A stretch of DNA of 7,119 nucleotides, taken from Bacillota bacterium. GTDB lineage: Bacteria > Bacillota > Clostridia > Christensenellales > Borkfalkiaceae. Location of the stretch: the NCBI GenBank assembly GCA_023403375.1, contig JAEYEN010000009.1, positions 1 to 7,119 on the forward strand. Reading direction: 5' to 3'. The notes below the pieces were generated by a model. That model did no database searches and was not told the origin of the DNA. It saw only the letters and a program-made list of their open reading frames with translations. This document shows, piece after piece, positions 6,735-7,119 of the stretch (the first letter of the stretch is position 1; each line of letters starts with the position of its first letter). The position numbers and the translations under genes were made by a program.

Positions 6735-7119
6735 TTATTTCGCCGCAAACACTGCAAAAGAACTGCTTTTAAGCGTGCCGCCGTTTATCAAAACGCTTCC
6801 GTCCAAAAGATTTTTTATCGTTCCGTCAAAGCAAAGTTTTTTATCTTCGCCAGAAACGTTCACCGCCACAAAAATCTCTTCGTCGTCTTTAACTCTTTTG
6901 AAAGCGTAAACCCCGTTTCTCGCAAAAACTTCTTTTACTTCGCCATCTCTGAACACTTTATATTGTCTACGGATTTTACCAAGCAATCTGTACCAGGACA
7001 AAATCTCTTCGTTCATATTGTCCCACTCAAAAAATCGTCTATTCAGCGGGTCGGTATAGCCTTCCATACCTATTTCGTCGCCATAATAAACGCTTGGAAC
7101 GCCGTATAAAGTATATTGT
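6735..7119 (-). CDS. GH13 alpha-amylase-family glycosidase, C-terminal 127 residues, 5' end outside window
   Basis: The tail of an enzyme acting on alpha-glucosidic bonds of starch- or maltodextrin-type glucans. The frame is open from the right edge (first full codon at 7116-7118) to TAA at 6735-6737. Visible residues 5-18 read YGVPSVYYGDEIGM, followed by EGYTDPLNRRFFEWD (19-33). This is the standard GH13 segment after the last catalytic-barrel motif, where the YYGDE-G stretch precedes a DPxNRR loop. A short linker and a beta-rich domain C (about 58-127, including EIFVAVNVSGEDKKL) finish the protein. Catalytic Asp/Glu residues lie upstream and cannot be checked. The MEGYxDPxNRR pattern suggests a cyclomaltodextrinase/neopullulanase-like or intracellular amylase type, but the exact specificity is not determinable here. 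An internal ATG at 7067 is not the start, because conserved sequence continues upstream in frame. Confidence 0.9.
   Translation of the reverse strand, partial: QYTLYGVPSVYYGDEIGMEGYTDPLNRRFFEWDNMNEEILSWYRLLGKIRRQYKVFRDGEVKEVFARNGVYAFKRVKDDEEIFVAVNVSGEDKKLCFDGTIKNLLDGSVLINGGTLKSSSFAVFAAK

Noticed and set aside
6498..7109. 203-codon plus-strand frame opposite acpP and the GH13 gene
   Set aside because: It spans two well-identified genes and their promoter gap on the other strand, so it is a shadow.
1..7119. A novel multi-gene or defence-type system
   Set aside because: All five genes belong to known families, occupy separate transcription units, and no repeat array, transposase, toxin, nuclease or unidentified gene is present.

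Overview
The window looks like ordinary chromosome from a Bacillota (Firmicutes) bacterium, most likely an uncultured anaerobic Clostridia lineage. The support is its moderate-to-low GC content with strongly AT-rich intergenic DNA, GGAGG/AGGAG-type ribosome binding sites, near-consensus sigma-A promoters with 17-base spacers, a clostridial-type galactokinase with the GNHTDH motif, and a LeuRS of the form seen in Clostridia. All four stop codons visible are TAA and no in-frame TGA is needed, so the code is standard. No mobile element, CRISPR array, tRNA or rRNA was seen.

Layout from left to right. Positions 1-813 (minus strand) hold the N-terminal 271 residues of a galactokinase; its C-terminus lies off the left edge. 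Positions 814-1089 are a divergent promoter region. On the minus strand it has an extended -10 promoter for the galactokinase, with a catabolite-response-like site over the -35. On the plus strand it has a promoter for leuS, with an inverted repeat over the -35. Positions 1090-3522 are a complete leuS, ended by three consecutive in-frame stops. After a 231-base AT-rich gap with no clear terminator, positions 3754-6189 encode a complete 811-residue P-type cation ATPase of the Exp7/CtpE-like type. Positions 6190-6427 separate convergent genes and contain a strong 39-base palindrome, read here as a bidirectional terminator. Positions 6428-6658 (minus) are a complete acyl carrier protein gene, and 6735-7119 (minus) is the C-terminal end of a GH13 alpha-amylase-family enzyme that continues off the right edge.

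The genes do not form a single pathway. Galactokinase and the GH13 enzyme both fit carbohydrate use (galactose phosphorylation and alpha-glucan breakdown), but they are separated and sit in different transcription units. LeuRS and ACP are housekeeping genes. The ATPase is a membrane ion pump of uncertain substrate. I found no convincing new multi-gene system. The points most worth checking are the altered ion-site motifs of the ATPase, the altered sugar-site motif of the galactokinase, and possible operators over the two divergent promoters.
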